From contig JBBELK010001208.1 of assembly GCA_037783545.1 (NCBI GenBank), positions 186,001 through 250,000 of the forward strand: a DNA stretch of 64,000 nucleotides, read 5' to 3'. The notes under the pieces are model-generated. The model made no database searches. It was not told where the DNA came from and was given only the letters and a program-made list of their open reading frames with translations. Source of the stretch: Henricia sp. BOLD:AAB3569 (Eukaryota > Echinodermata > Asteroidea > Spinulosida > Echinasteridae). A program made the translations under genes and the position numbers. This document shows, piece after piece, positions 25,001 to 34,900 of the stretch. Every line of letters starts with the position of its first letter. The stretch's first letter is position 1.

Positions 25001-26230
25001 TACAGACAGCCACGGTTTGCGTGAGCAGTCAGGAAGCCCCAACCCAGTTTTCCCTAAACTTTGAAATTTCTCTGCCATTTCCCGAAGAAAGTCTGTCAAT
25101 TTTGTAGGACAAGTGCGCAATATAGAGAGTTTGGAGCATGCAAAATTTGAAGTTCGTCGGAACATTTTTCGACCTCCAAATTTGCCGACGTTTGGACCAC
25201 ACTTTGACAAAATTGCCGAGCCAAACTGGGCTGCGTCAACGACAGTCCGAAGGACTGAGCATGCGCACGACTCAGGAGTACACCAAAGAGGTGTGTACAG
25301 ACAGCCACGGTTTGCGTGAGCAGTCAGGAAGCCCCAACCCAGTTTTCCCTAAACTTTGAAATTTCTCTGCCATTTCTCGAAGAAAGTCTGTCAATTTTTT
25401 AGGACAAGTGCGCAATATAGAGAGTTTGGAGCATGCAAAATTTGAAGTTCGTCGGAACATTTTTCGACCTCCAAATTTGCCGACGTTTGGACCACACTTT
25501 GACCAAATTGCCGAGCCAAACTGGGCTGCGTCAACGACAGTCCGAAGGACTGAGCATGCGCACGACTCAGGAGTACACCAAAGAGGTGTGTACAGACAGC
25601 CACGGTTTGCGTGAGCAGTCAGGAAGCCCCAACCCAGTTTTCCCTAAACTTTGAAATTTCTCTGCCATTTCCCGGCGAAAGTCTGTCAATTTTTTAGGAC
25701 AAGTGCGCAATATAGAGAGTTTGGAGCATGCAAAATTTGAAGTTCGTCGGAACATTTGTCGACCTCCAAATTTGCCGACGTTTGGACCACACTTGACCAA
25801 ATTGCCGAGCCAAACTGGGCTGCGTCAACGACAGTCCGAAGGACTGAGCATGCGCACGACTCAGGAGTACACCAAAGAGGTGTGTACAGACAGCCACGGT
25901 TTGCGTGAGCAGTCAGGAAGCCCCAACCCAGTTTTCCCTAAACTTTGAAATTTCTCTTCCATTTCCCGGCGAAAGTCTGTCAATTTTTTAGGACAAGTGC
26001 GCAATATAGAGAGTTTGGAGCATGTAAAATTTGAAGTTCGTCGGAACATTTTTCGACCTCCAAATTTGCCGACGTTTGGACCACACTTTGACCAAATTTC
26101 CGAGCCAGACTGGGCTGTGTCAACGACAGTCCGAAGGACTGAGCATGCGCACGACTCAGGAGTACACCAAAGAGGTGTGTACAGACAGCCACGGTGTGCG
26201 TGAGCAGTCAGAAGCCCCAACTTAGTTTTT
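21835..26230. repeat. Long block duplicated at 39.3-43.7 kb (left copy)
   Basis: About 15 consecutive monomers, with the same order of variants, recur exactly 17,494 bp downstream at about 39329-43724. Removing the 6585 bp added by the retrotransposon and its target duplication gives an original spacing of about 10.9 kb. I noticed only a handful of substitutions between the copies: GAAATTCG at 24265 against GAAGTTCG, CAAAGAGG against CAAATAGG near 42191, CAATTTTGCC at about 40313, and GCCAGACTGG at about 26104. Confidence 0.85.
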
Positions 26231-26539
26231 CCTAAACTTTAAAATTTCTCTGCCATTTCCCGACGAAAGTCTGTCAATTTTTTAGGACAAGTGCGCAATA
26301 TAGAGAGTTTGGAGCATGCAAAATTTGAAGTTCGTCGGAACATTTTTCGACCTCCAAATTTGCCGACGTTTGGACCATACTTTGACCAAATTGCCGAGCC
26401 AAACTGGGCTGCGTCAACGACAGTCCGAAGTACTGAGCATGCGCACGACTCAGGAGTACACCAAAGAGGTGTGTACAGACAGCCACGGTTTGCGTGAGCA
26501 GTCAGGAAGCCCCAACCCAGTTTTCCCTAAACTTTGAAA

Positions 26540-29460
26540 TTTCTCTGCCATTTCCCGGCGAAAGTCTGTCAATTTTGTAGGACAAGTGCGCAATATAGAG
26601 AGTTTGGAGCATGCAAAATTTGAAGTTCGTCGGAACATTTTTCGACCTCCAAATTTGCCGACGTTTGGACCACACTTTGACCAAATTGCCGAGCCAAATT
26701 GGGCTGCGTCAACGACAGTCCGAAGGACTGAGCATGCGCACGACTCAGGAGTACACCAAAGAGGTGTGTACAGACAGCCACGGTGTGCGTGAGCAGTCAG
26801 GAAGCCCCAACCCAGTTTTCCCCAAACTTTGAAATTTCTCTGCCATTTCCCGGCGAAAGTCTGTCAATTTTTTAGGACAAGTGCGCAATATAGAGAGTTT
26901 GGAGCATGCAAAATTTGAAGTTCGTCGGAACATTTTTCGACCTCCAAATTTGCCGACGTTTGGACCACACTTTGACCAAATTGCCGAGCCAAACTGGGCT
27001 GCGTCAACGACAGTCCGAAGGACTGAGCATGCGCACGACTCAGGAGTACACCAAAGAGGTGTGTACAGACAGCCACGGTTTGCGTGAGCAGTCATGAAGC
27101 CCCAACCCAGTTTTCCCTAAACTTTGAAATTTCTCTGCCATTTCCCGGCGAAAGTCTGTCAATTTTGTAGGACAAGTGCGCAATATAGAGAGTTTGGAGC
27201 ATGTAAAATTTGAAGTTCGTCGGAACATTTTTCGACCTCCAAATTTGCCGACGTTTGGACCACACTTTGACCAAATTGCCGAGCCAAACTGGGCTGCGTC
27301 AACGACAGTCCGAAGTACTGAGCATGCGCACGACTCAGGAGTACACCAAAGAGGTGTGTACAGACAGCCACGGTTTGCGTGAGCAGTCAGGAAGCCCCAA
27401 CCCAGTTTTCCCTAAACTTTGAAATTTCTCTGCCATTTCCCGGCGAAAGTCTGTCAATTTTGTAGGACAAGTGCGCAATATAGAGAGTTTGGAGCATGCA
27501 AAATTTGAAGTTCGTCGGAACATTTTTCGACCTCCAAATTTGCCGACGTTTGGACCACACTTTGACCAAATTGCCGAGCCAAATTGGGCTGCGTCAACGA
27601 CAGTCCGAAGGACTGAGCATGCGCACGACTCAGGAGTACACCAAAGAGGTGTGTACAGACAGCCACGGTGTGCGTGAGCAGTCAGGAAGCCCCAACCCAG
27701 TTTTCCCCAAACTTTGAAATTTCTCTGCCATTTCCCGGCGAAAGTCTGTCAATTTTTTAGGACAAGTGCGCAATATAGAGAGTTTGGAGCATGCAAAATT
27801 TGAAGTTCGTCGGAACATTTTTCGACCTCCAAATTTGCCGACGTTTGGACCACACTTTGACCAAATTGCCGAGCCAAACTGGGCTGCGTCAACGACAGTC
27901 CGAAGGACTGAGCATGCGCACGACTCAGGAGTACACCAAAGAGGTGTGTACAGACAGCCACGGTTTGCGTGAGCAGTCATGAAGCCCCAACCCAGTTTTC
28001 CCTAAACTTTGAAATTTCTCTGCCATTTCCCGGCGAAAGTCTGTCAATTTTGTAGGACAAGTGCGCAATATAGAGAGTTTGGAGCATGCAAAATTTGAAG
28101 TTCGTCGGAACATTTTTCGACCTCCAAATTTGCCGACGTTTGGACCACACTTTGACCAAATTGCCGAGCCAAACTGGGCTGCGTCAACGACAGTCCGAAG
28201 GACTGAGCATGCGCACGACTCAGGAGTACACCAAAGAGGTGTGTACAGACAACCACGGTTTGCGTGAGCAGTCAGGAAGCCCCAACCCAGTTTTCCCTAA
28301 ACTTTGAAATTTCTCTGCCATTTCCCGGCGAAAGTCTGTAAATTGTTTAGGACAAGTGCGCAATATAGAGAGTTTGGAGCATGCAAAATTTGAAGTTCGT
28401 CGGAACATTTTTCGACCTCCAAATTTGCCGACGTTTGGACCACACTTTGACCTAATTGCCGAGCCAAACTGGGCTGCGTCAACGACAGTCCGAAGGACTG
28501 AGCATGCGCACGACTCAGGAGTACACCAAAGAGGTGTGTACAGACAGCCACGGTTTGCGTGAGCAGTCATGAAGCCCCAACCCAGTTTTCCCTAAACTTT
28601 GAAATTTCTCTGCCATTTCCCGGCGAAAGTCTGTCAATTTTGTAGGACAAGTGCGCAATATAGAGAGTTTGGAGCATGTAAAATTTGAAGTTCGTCGGAA
28701 CATTTTTCGACCTCCAAATTTGCCGACGTTTGGACCACACTTTGACCAAATTTCCGAGCCAAACTGGGCTGTGTCAACGACAGTCCGAAGGACTGAGCAT
28801 GCGCACGACTCAGGAGTACATCAAAGAGGTGTGTACAGACAGCCACGGTTTGCGTGAGCAGTCATGAAGCCCCAACCCAGTTTTCCCTAAACTTTGAAAT
28901 TTCTCTGCCATTTCCCGGCGAAAGTCTGTCAATTTTGTAGGACAAGTGCGCAATATAGAGAGTTTGGAGCATGCAAAATTTGAAGTTCGTCGGAACATTT
29001 TTCGACCTCCAAATTTGCCGACGTTTGGACCACACTTTGACCAAATTGCCGAGCCAAACTGGGCTGCGTCAACGACAGTCCGAAGGACTGAGCATGCGCA
29101 CGACTCAGGAGTACACCAAAGAGGTGTGTACAGACAACCACGGTTTGCGTGAGCAGTCAGGAAGCCCCAACCCAGTTTTCCCTAAACTTTGAAATTTCTC
29201 TGCCATTTCCCGGCGAAAGTCTGTAAATTTTTTAGGACAAGTGCGCAATATAGAGAGTTTGGAGCATGCAAAATTTGAAGTTCGTCGGAACATTTTTCGA
29301 CCTCCAAATTTGCCGACGTTTGGACCACACTTTGACCTAATTGCCGAGCCAAACTGGGCTGCGTCAACGACAGTCCGAAGGACTGAGCATGCGCACGACT
29401 CAGGAGTACACCAAAGAGGTGTGTACAGACAGCCACGGTTTGCGTGAGCAGTCATGAAGC
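26540..29460. repeat. Block shared with 50.2-53.1 kb
   Basis: The monomers at 26586, 26881, 27176, 27471, 27766, 28061, 28356, 28651, 28946 and 29241 match those at 50269, 50564, 50859, 51154, 51449, 51744, 52039, 52334, 52629 and 52924 at a constant offset of 23,683 bp. A few private changes, such as GAAAATTCTC present only on the right, are superimposed. The left block also contains three-monomer (885-bp) repeats, with the monomers at 26586 and 26881 recurring at 27471 and 27766, and the monomers at 28061 and 28356 recurring at 28946 and 29241. Confidence 0.82.
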
Positions 29461-30892
29461 CCCAACCCAGTTTTCCCTAAACTTTGAAATTTCTCTGCCA
29501 TTTCCCGGCGAAAGTCTGTCAATTTTGTAGGACAAGTGCGCAATATAGAGAGTTTGGAGCATGCAAAATTTGAAGTTCGTCGGAACATTTTTCGACCTCC
29601 AAATTTGCCGACGTTTGGACCACACTTTGACCAAATTGCCGAGCCAAATTGGACTGCGTCAACAACAGTCCGAAGGACTGAGCATGCGCACGACTCAGGA
29701 GTACACCAAAGAGGTGTGTACAGACAGCCACGGTGTGCGTGAGCAGTCAGGAAGCCCCAACCCAGTTTTCCCCAAACTTTGAAATTTCTCTGCCATTTCC
29801 CGGCGAAAGTCTGTCAATTTTTTAGGACAAGTGCGCAATATAGAGAGTTTGGAGCATGCAAAATTTGAAGTTCGTCGGAACATTTTTCGACCTCCAAATT
29901 TGCCGACGTTTGGACCACACTTTGACCAAATTGCCGAGCCAAACTGGGCTGCGTCAACGACAGTCCGAAGGACTGAGCATGCGCACGACTCAGGAGTACA
30001 CCAAAGAGGTGTGTACAGACAGCCACGGTTTGCGTGAGCAGTCATGAAGCACCAACCCAGTTTTCCCTAAACTTTGAAATTTCTCTGCCATTTCCCGGCG
30101 AAAGTCTGTCAATTTTGTAGGACAAGTGCGCAATATAGAGAGTTTGGAGCATGCAAAATTTGAAGTTCGTCGGAACATTTTTCGACCTCCAAATTTGCCG
30201 ACGTTTGGACCACACTTTGACCAAATTGCCGAGCCAAACTGGGCTGCGTCAACGACAGTCCGAAGGACTGAGCATGCGCACGACTCAGGAGTACACCAAA
30301 GAGGTGTGCACAGACAGCCACGGTTTGCGTGAGCAGTCAGGAAGCCCCAACCCAGTTTTCCCTAAACTTTGAAATTTCTCTGCCATTTCCCGGCGAAAGT
30401 CTGTCAATTTTGTAGGACAAGTGCGCAATATAGAGAGTTTGGAGCATGCAAAATTTGAAGTTCGTCGGAACATTTTTCGACCTCCAAATTTGCCGACGTT
30501 TGGACCACACTTTGACCAAATTGCCGAGCCAAACTGGGCTGCGTCAACGACAGTCCGAAGGACTGAGCATGCGCACGACTCAGGAGTACACCAAAGAGGT
30601 GTGTACAGACAGCCACGGTTTGCGTGAGCAGTCAGGAAGCCCCAACCCAGTTTTCCCTAAACTTTGAAATTTCTCTGCCATTTCCCGGCGAAAGTCTGTC
30701 AATTGTTTAGGACAAGTGCGCAATATAGAGAGTTTGGATCATGCAAAATTTGAAGTTCGTCCGAACATTTTTCGACCTCCAAATTTGCCGACGTTTGGAC
30801 CACACTTTGACCAAATTGCCGAGCCAAACTGGGCTGCGTCAACGACAGTCCGAAGGACTGAGCATGCGCACGACTCAGGAGTACACCAAAGA

Positions 30893-30897
30893 GGTGT
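30893..30897. repeat. 5-bp target site duplication, left copy (GGTGT)
   Basis: The satellite sequence ACACCAAAGAGGTGT breaks off here, directly before TGTTAC, the first bases of the element. The same GGTGT stands at 37478-37482 after the last base of the right LTR, followed by GTACATACAGCC, the expected continuation of the monomer. A 5-bp duplication is typical of integrase-mediated insertion of Ty3/gypsy elements. The site coincides with the 3' arm of a small inverted repeat in the monomer. Confidence 0.95.
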
Positions 30898-31783
30898 TGT
30901 TACAAAGCGAGATTGGACAATGGTACCACCTTGCCAACATTCCCACCTTGGGTAACATTCCTTAAATTTTCCTGTGCATTGTTATGCTCGAATGGGTACG
31001 TGTGGGTGAAACCAATATAAGGCCCGGCAATCGCGTTCCTCGGGGTTAGTGCCTCAGTATCCGATGCAGGCGAACGTACAATGTAATCGCGGTGCAGCTT
31101 TGGACCAACGTCTCCACCATTAGTCTACCCTTGTCATCGCTACCGGTGTGGTGTCGGGACCGGACGGACGACCCGTGCTGACGCTCTATCTTGTGCTATC
31201 GTGGCCGTGTTTCCTCCTGCCTGGTCGACCCTACCTGGTGGTTGTCATCTAACATCTTCCCGATGTGCCGCATGAGACGTTGGCCCGTGGGTTGCACTGC
31301 GATTATCGGGCACTAACCGGGGCGGGCCTATCCTGTTTTCTGTTCATCGTGAAAAGTAAGGTAATTATATTCGGCCGGATATAATATTTACCACCCTATA
31401 CTTTTATCTAATTGCATGCTATTTTGGTGGTCTCGCTTTATCACGATTTAATCCTGTACTGCTATTCATTTTAATTTGCTAAGCTTAATTAACCTATATC
31501 TTGCTTAATTGCTTTACTCGCCTTGCTTGCAAACACTTGTTTAGCTCTGCCTTGATTTACGTTTTGCCATTATTTGAATTAAGAAATGAGCTTAACATAC
31601 CGGAGCTAATTGCTAAGTTAAAACGCATGTAAATGTTAAGTTTGTTAATAAATAACTCAAAATCGTATTTGCTTGCCATGCCATGTTTTCTGTACAGTGG
31701 TCAAATTCAAAAACTGTGAGAATATTTATACTTTCTGCCGTGACTTTGAGATCGAGTATATCCGACTCCGTCGTCACGTAACA
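30898..31783 (+). repeat. 5' LTR (886 bp)
   Basis: It begins TGTTAC and ends GTAACA, a perfect 6-bp terminal inverted repeat with the canonical TG...CA ends. Aligned along its whole length with 36592-37477, it shows no difference. It contains CCAAT overlapping TATAAGG at 31012-31022 and AATAAA at 31647-31652, suggesting a U3 with a promoter near its start and a long downstream R/U5 part. As the upstream LTR it should supply the promoter for the genomic RNA. Confidence 0.96.
31016..31022 (+). promoter_or_regulatory. Candidate TATA box in 5' LTR
   Basis: TATAAGG, directly preceded by and overlapping CCAAT (31012-31016), lies 118 bp into the LTR. The 3' LTR has the same motif at 36710-36716. 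Transcription would be expected to begin roughly 25-30 bp downstream, near the GC-rich CGCGTTCCTCGGGG. The start site is inferred from motif spacing only. Confidence 0.5.
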
Positions 31784-31964
31784 GAATTGGGGGCTTGTCC
31801 GGGAATCGAACCCGGGACCTCTCGCATTCCCTAGGGAGGTGACCTCGCACACGTTGGGAAAATGACTTTTCGTATTTTTTTTGAAAATTTAATTTTCGAA
31901 ATCAGATTTTGCGACGTCTTTCAACGTGTGTCTTTGGACGTTTTGTAATTCTAACTATAACACC
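31784..31964 (+). other. Untranslated leader of the retrotransposon
   Basis: The 181 bp between the 5' LTR and the Gag-Pol start carry the primer binding site after a 4-bp spacer (GAAT). They continue with tRNA-like antisense sequence to about 31826 and then an AT-rich stretch. A short palindrome, TCCCTAGGGA, lies at 31828-31837. The packaging signal of the element would be expected here or in early gag, but no motif identifies it. Confidence 0.85.
31788..31805 (+). promoter_or_regulatory. Primer binding site, tRNA-Pro type
   Basis: TGGGGGCTTGTCCGGGAA is complementary to the 3' end of a tRNA reading CCA, discriminator C, a 7-nt acceptor strand, a 5-nt T-stem and two T-loop bases. This is the standard 18-nt arrangement. 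The sequence fits tRNA-Pro, the primer also used by murine-leukaemia-type retroviruses, apart from one C-to-T difference in the acceptor strand. Complementarity continues to 31826 through the rest of the T-loop (ATCGAA), the other T-stem strand (CCCGG) and the variable/anticodon-stem side (GACCTCTCGCA), for 39 nt in total. Minus-strand DNA synthesis would start here. Confidence 0.88.
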
Positions 31965-34900
31965 ATGGCAAGCAAATTTGATATTGATAATTTCGTGGCT
32001 GACTTTAAAAGTTTCCCTTCTGAAAAGAAACTAGAGCCATTAAAAAGGTCAGAGCTATTCGACGTAGCTAAATATTACAATGTTTCGGTAATTACAAGCA
32101 TGAAAAAGGCAGACCTTAAGGCAGTTCTTGTAGAGTCCTTTGTTGATGAAGGCATGTTAGAAATGCCTACCACAGGACCCAGTCAGGCGTTTTCTGAAGG
32201 AGCCGCCATTAGACTGAAAGAACTTGAATTAGAAATTCAAATCGAGCAAAGAAAAAGAGCCGAGGTTGAATTAGGGTTGGCAACGTTAACGGCACAAACC
32301 ACAACTCAAAAACATTCCAGTACCTTCGACCCAAGTAAACACATCCGTTTGGTTCCACCATTTCAGGATAAGGAAATAGACAAATATTTCCAGCATTTTG
32401 AGAAGGTAGCGGAAAGGCTTCAATGGCCTTCAGATATGTGCACCTTGCTCTTACAAAGCGTGTTGACCGGTAAAGCGCAAGAAGTCTATTCAGCGCTTTC
32501 CGTCGACCAGAGTTCTGACTATAACATAGTGAAAACGGCTATCTTGAAAGCCTACGAGCAGGTGCCCGAGGCATATCGACAAAAGTTTCGAAATGCCAAG
32601 AAACAGGATAGCCAAAGTCATATCGAGTTCTCTCGTGAAAAAGAGAGACTTTTTGACCGGTGGTGTAATTCTTGTGATGTTACTAATGACTATGCGAAAT
32701 TACGGCAAGTCGTTCTTTTGGAGGACTTTAAGAGTTGTCTCCCAGACAACGTCAAAACGCGTCTGGAGGAGCAACAAGTTAAAGAATTACACCAAGCAGC
32801 TGTTCTAGCTGACGATTATGTGCTCACACATAAAGTTGATTTTTCCAAGGGTAAAGATAATCCTGGAAAAAAGCGTTGGGTTAAAAATGGTCCTCCGCCT
32901 TCTAAGTCTGCAGACTTTAATAAACCCAACGGCTGGAAGATGGGAAACGGTGCAAAGGATACTGTGAATAAGCCGAGTAGGTTTTGTGTGTTTTGTAAAA
33001 AAACAGGTCACGTGAAAGCTGAATGTTTCGCTCTGCTGAGGAAACAAGCTAGTAATGCAGGCGAAAGTATAAAGCCAGTTGCATTTACTAAAACTGCACA
33101 ACGTTCCTTATCTCCAGATGAAGATACCTGCATGGGTCCTTTGTCAAAATTAAATAAGGACTATTTGCCTTTCATAACCAAGGGAACCGTCTCGCTTGGA
33201 GAAAGCGAGACGCATAAGCCATATCCAGTTGTCATGTTAAGGGATACGGGCGCTTCTCAGTCCTTGCTCCTTGAAGGTGAAGTCCCTGTAACCGATGCAT
33301 CCTATTTAGGTACTGTACTCGTAACTGGTTTGGGTAATGATTACATTGATGTACCTCTCCATCGTGTATATTTAAGTTCAGACTTGGTTTCAGGACCCAT
33401 GACCGTAGGGGTAACCCCACATATACCTAAAGGTTTAGAGGGTGTCACTCTACTCCTAGGTAACGACGTTGCAGGTCGTAAAGTCGTAGTTGAACCAATA
33501 ATGAGTTCCTACGCAAGTAGTGACAACCGCACAACTAAACTTGAGGAAGATTTTCCAGATATCTTCCCTTCATGTGTAACTACACGATCAATGGCATCTC
33601 ATGCTAAATCGGTTAACACTAAGCCTGATAAGCAAGATAGTGACATTGATTTAACTGACACATTTATGTTTGACTTGCGTGATGATGTTAATCAGGGTAA
33701 AACTCGGGAAAACTCTGTCCAACTAGATATTTCTAGTGACCTCTGTATCAGCAGAGAGGATTTGATAGCTGAACAGACTAAGGATCCTGACCTTATTAAC
33801 ATAAGCAAAACTGCCCTGAACGAAAACGAGGCTGATAAAGTCTCGGAATGTTTCTATGTTAAAGACGGCGTACTCATGCGTAAATGGAGACCGCCGCAAA
33901 TCCCTGCTGATCAAGAATGGGAGGTTTATAACCAAGTGGTCATTCCTAGGCCTTATCGAAACCATGTGATAGCTTTGGCGCATGATACCCCTATGGCTGG
34001 TCATCATGTATGCCAAGTGGTAGGGAAACCTAATCAGAAACCCCCCAAAGCTCCGTTAAAACCAATACCTGTCATGGAGGAACCATTCAGCAAAGTAATT
34101 GTTGATTGTGTAGGTCCCCTACCGAGAACTAGGGCAGGGCATGAATATATACTAACTATCATGTGTTCTTCTACAAGGTATGTTGAGGCTGTTCCTCTGC
34201 GATCTATCCAGGCTAAAGCTGTAAGTCAGGCACTTTTGTCATTTTTTACACGGTTTGGCCTGCCTAAGGTGGTACAAAGTGATCAAGGAACTAACTTTAC
34301 ATCGAAGCTATTTCGAGACCAACTTAAGACTCTGGGTATTGAAATTGTGAATTCCAGTGCATATCACCCAGAAAGCCAGGGTGCTCTTGAACGATTTCAC
34401 CAAACCTTGAAAACTATGATTAGAGCATATTGCTTAGATCATGACAAGGATTGGCATGAAGGGCTTCCATTGCTCCTTTTTGCCATACGGGAAGTTCCTA
34501 ACGAGTCGTTAGGATTTAGCCCGTTTGAGCTGGTCTTTGGACGCAAGGTTCGAGGACCACTAGCTCTTGTGAAAGAGAAGTGGCTCGGAAATGACAAAGA
34601 ACCAAGCAGTGTTTTAAGTTACATACTGAAACTTAAGGAACACCTGAGAGATGTTCACGAACTTGCACGAACTAAACTTCAAGAAGTTCAAAGTGACATG
34701 AAAACGTGGTACGATCGGAAAACTAAAGATCGTTCTTTCGTACCAGGTGACCAAGTGCTTGTGTTGTTGCCTTTGGCCGGCCAGCCACTTCAAGCTAAAT
34801 ACAGTGGACCTTACATTGTCGAGCGTAAAGTAGGTGAACTTGACTATGTAGTTAAGACCCCTGATAGGCGTAAAAGAACACAATTATGCCACATTAACAT

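Larger units (their letters stand above)
1..30897. repeat. 295-bp satellite array, left part (about 105 monomers)
   Basis: Head-to-tail tandem copies of one 295-bp unit fill the whole stretch. A convenient phase marker is GTGCGCAATATAGAG, which recurs at about 161, 456, 752, 1047, 1342 and so on up to 30716. Most monomers are 295 bp. A minority are 294 bp, through loss of one G in CAGGAAGCCCC or one T in CACACTTTGACC, and one near 2522 is only 188 bp. Copies differ by a few substitutions each, and many are identical to others several monomers away. There are no spacers and no unrelated sequence. Short open frames recur in every copy on both strands. Because 295 is not a multiple of three they do not join into a long frame, and nothing suggests they are translated. 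The array continues off the left edge and is interrupted at 30897 by a retrotransposon. Confidence 0.98.

Noticed and set aside
31613..31852. Minus-strand open frame across the LTR and leader
   Set aside because: It spans the LTR end and the primer binding site, is partly duplicated in the other LTR and has no recognisable motif.
31788..31853. A minus-strand tRNA gene in the leader
   Set aside because: The T-arm and acceptor strand are recognisable, but the anticodon side cannot form a stem (GCGAG occurs as a direct repeat), the 5' acceptor strand is absent and the position is that of a primer binding site.
31926..31964. Gag-Pol start at GTG 31926
   Set aside because: It is not an ATG. The ATG at 31965 is in a strong ACCATGG context and starts a plausible Gag N-terminus.
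32805..33101. Minus-strand open frames within Gag-Pol (for example 98 codons here)
   Set aside because: They lie opposite a strongly supported coding frame and show no domain or start context.
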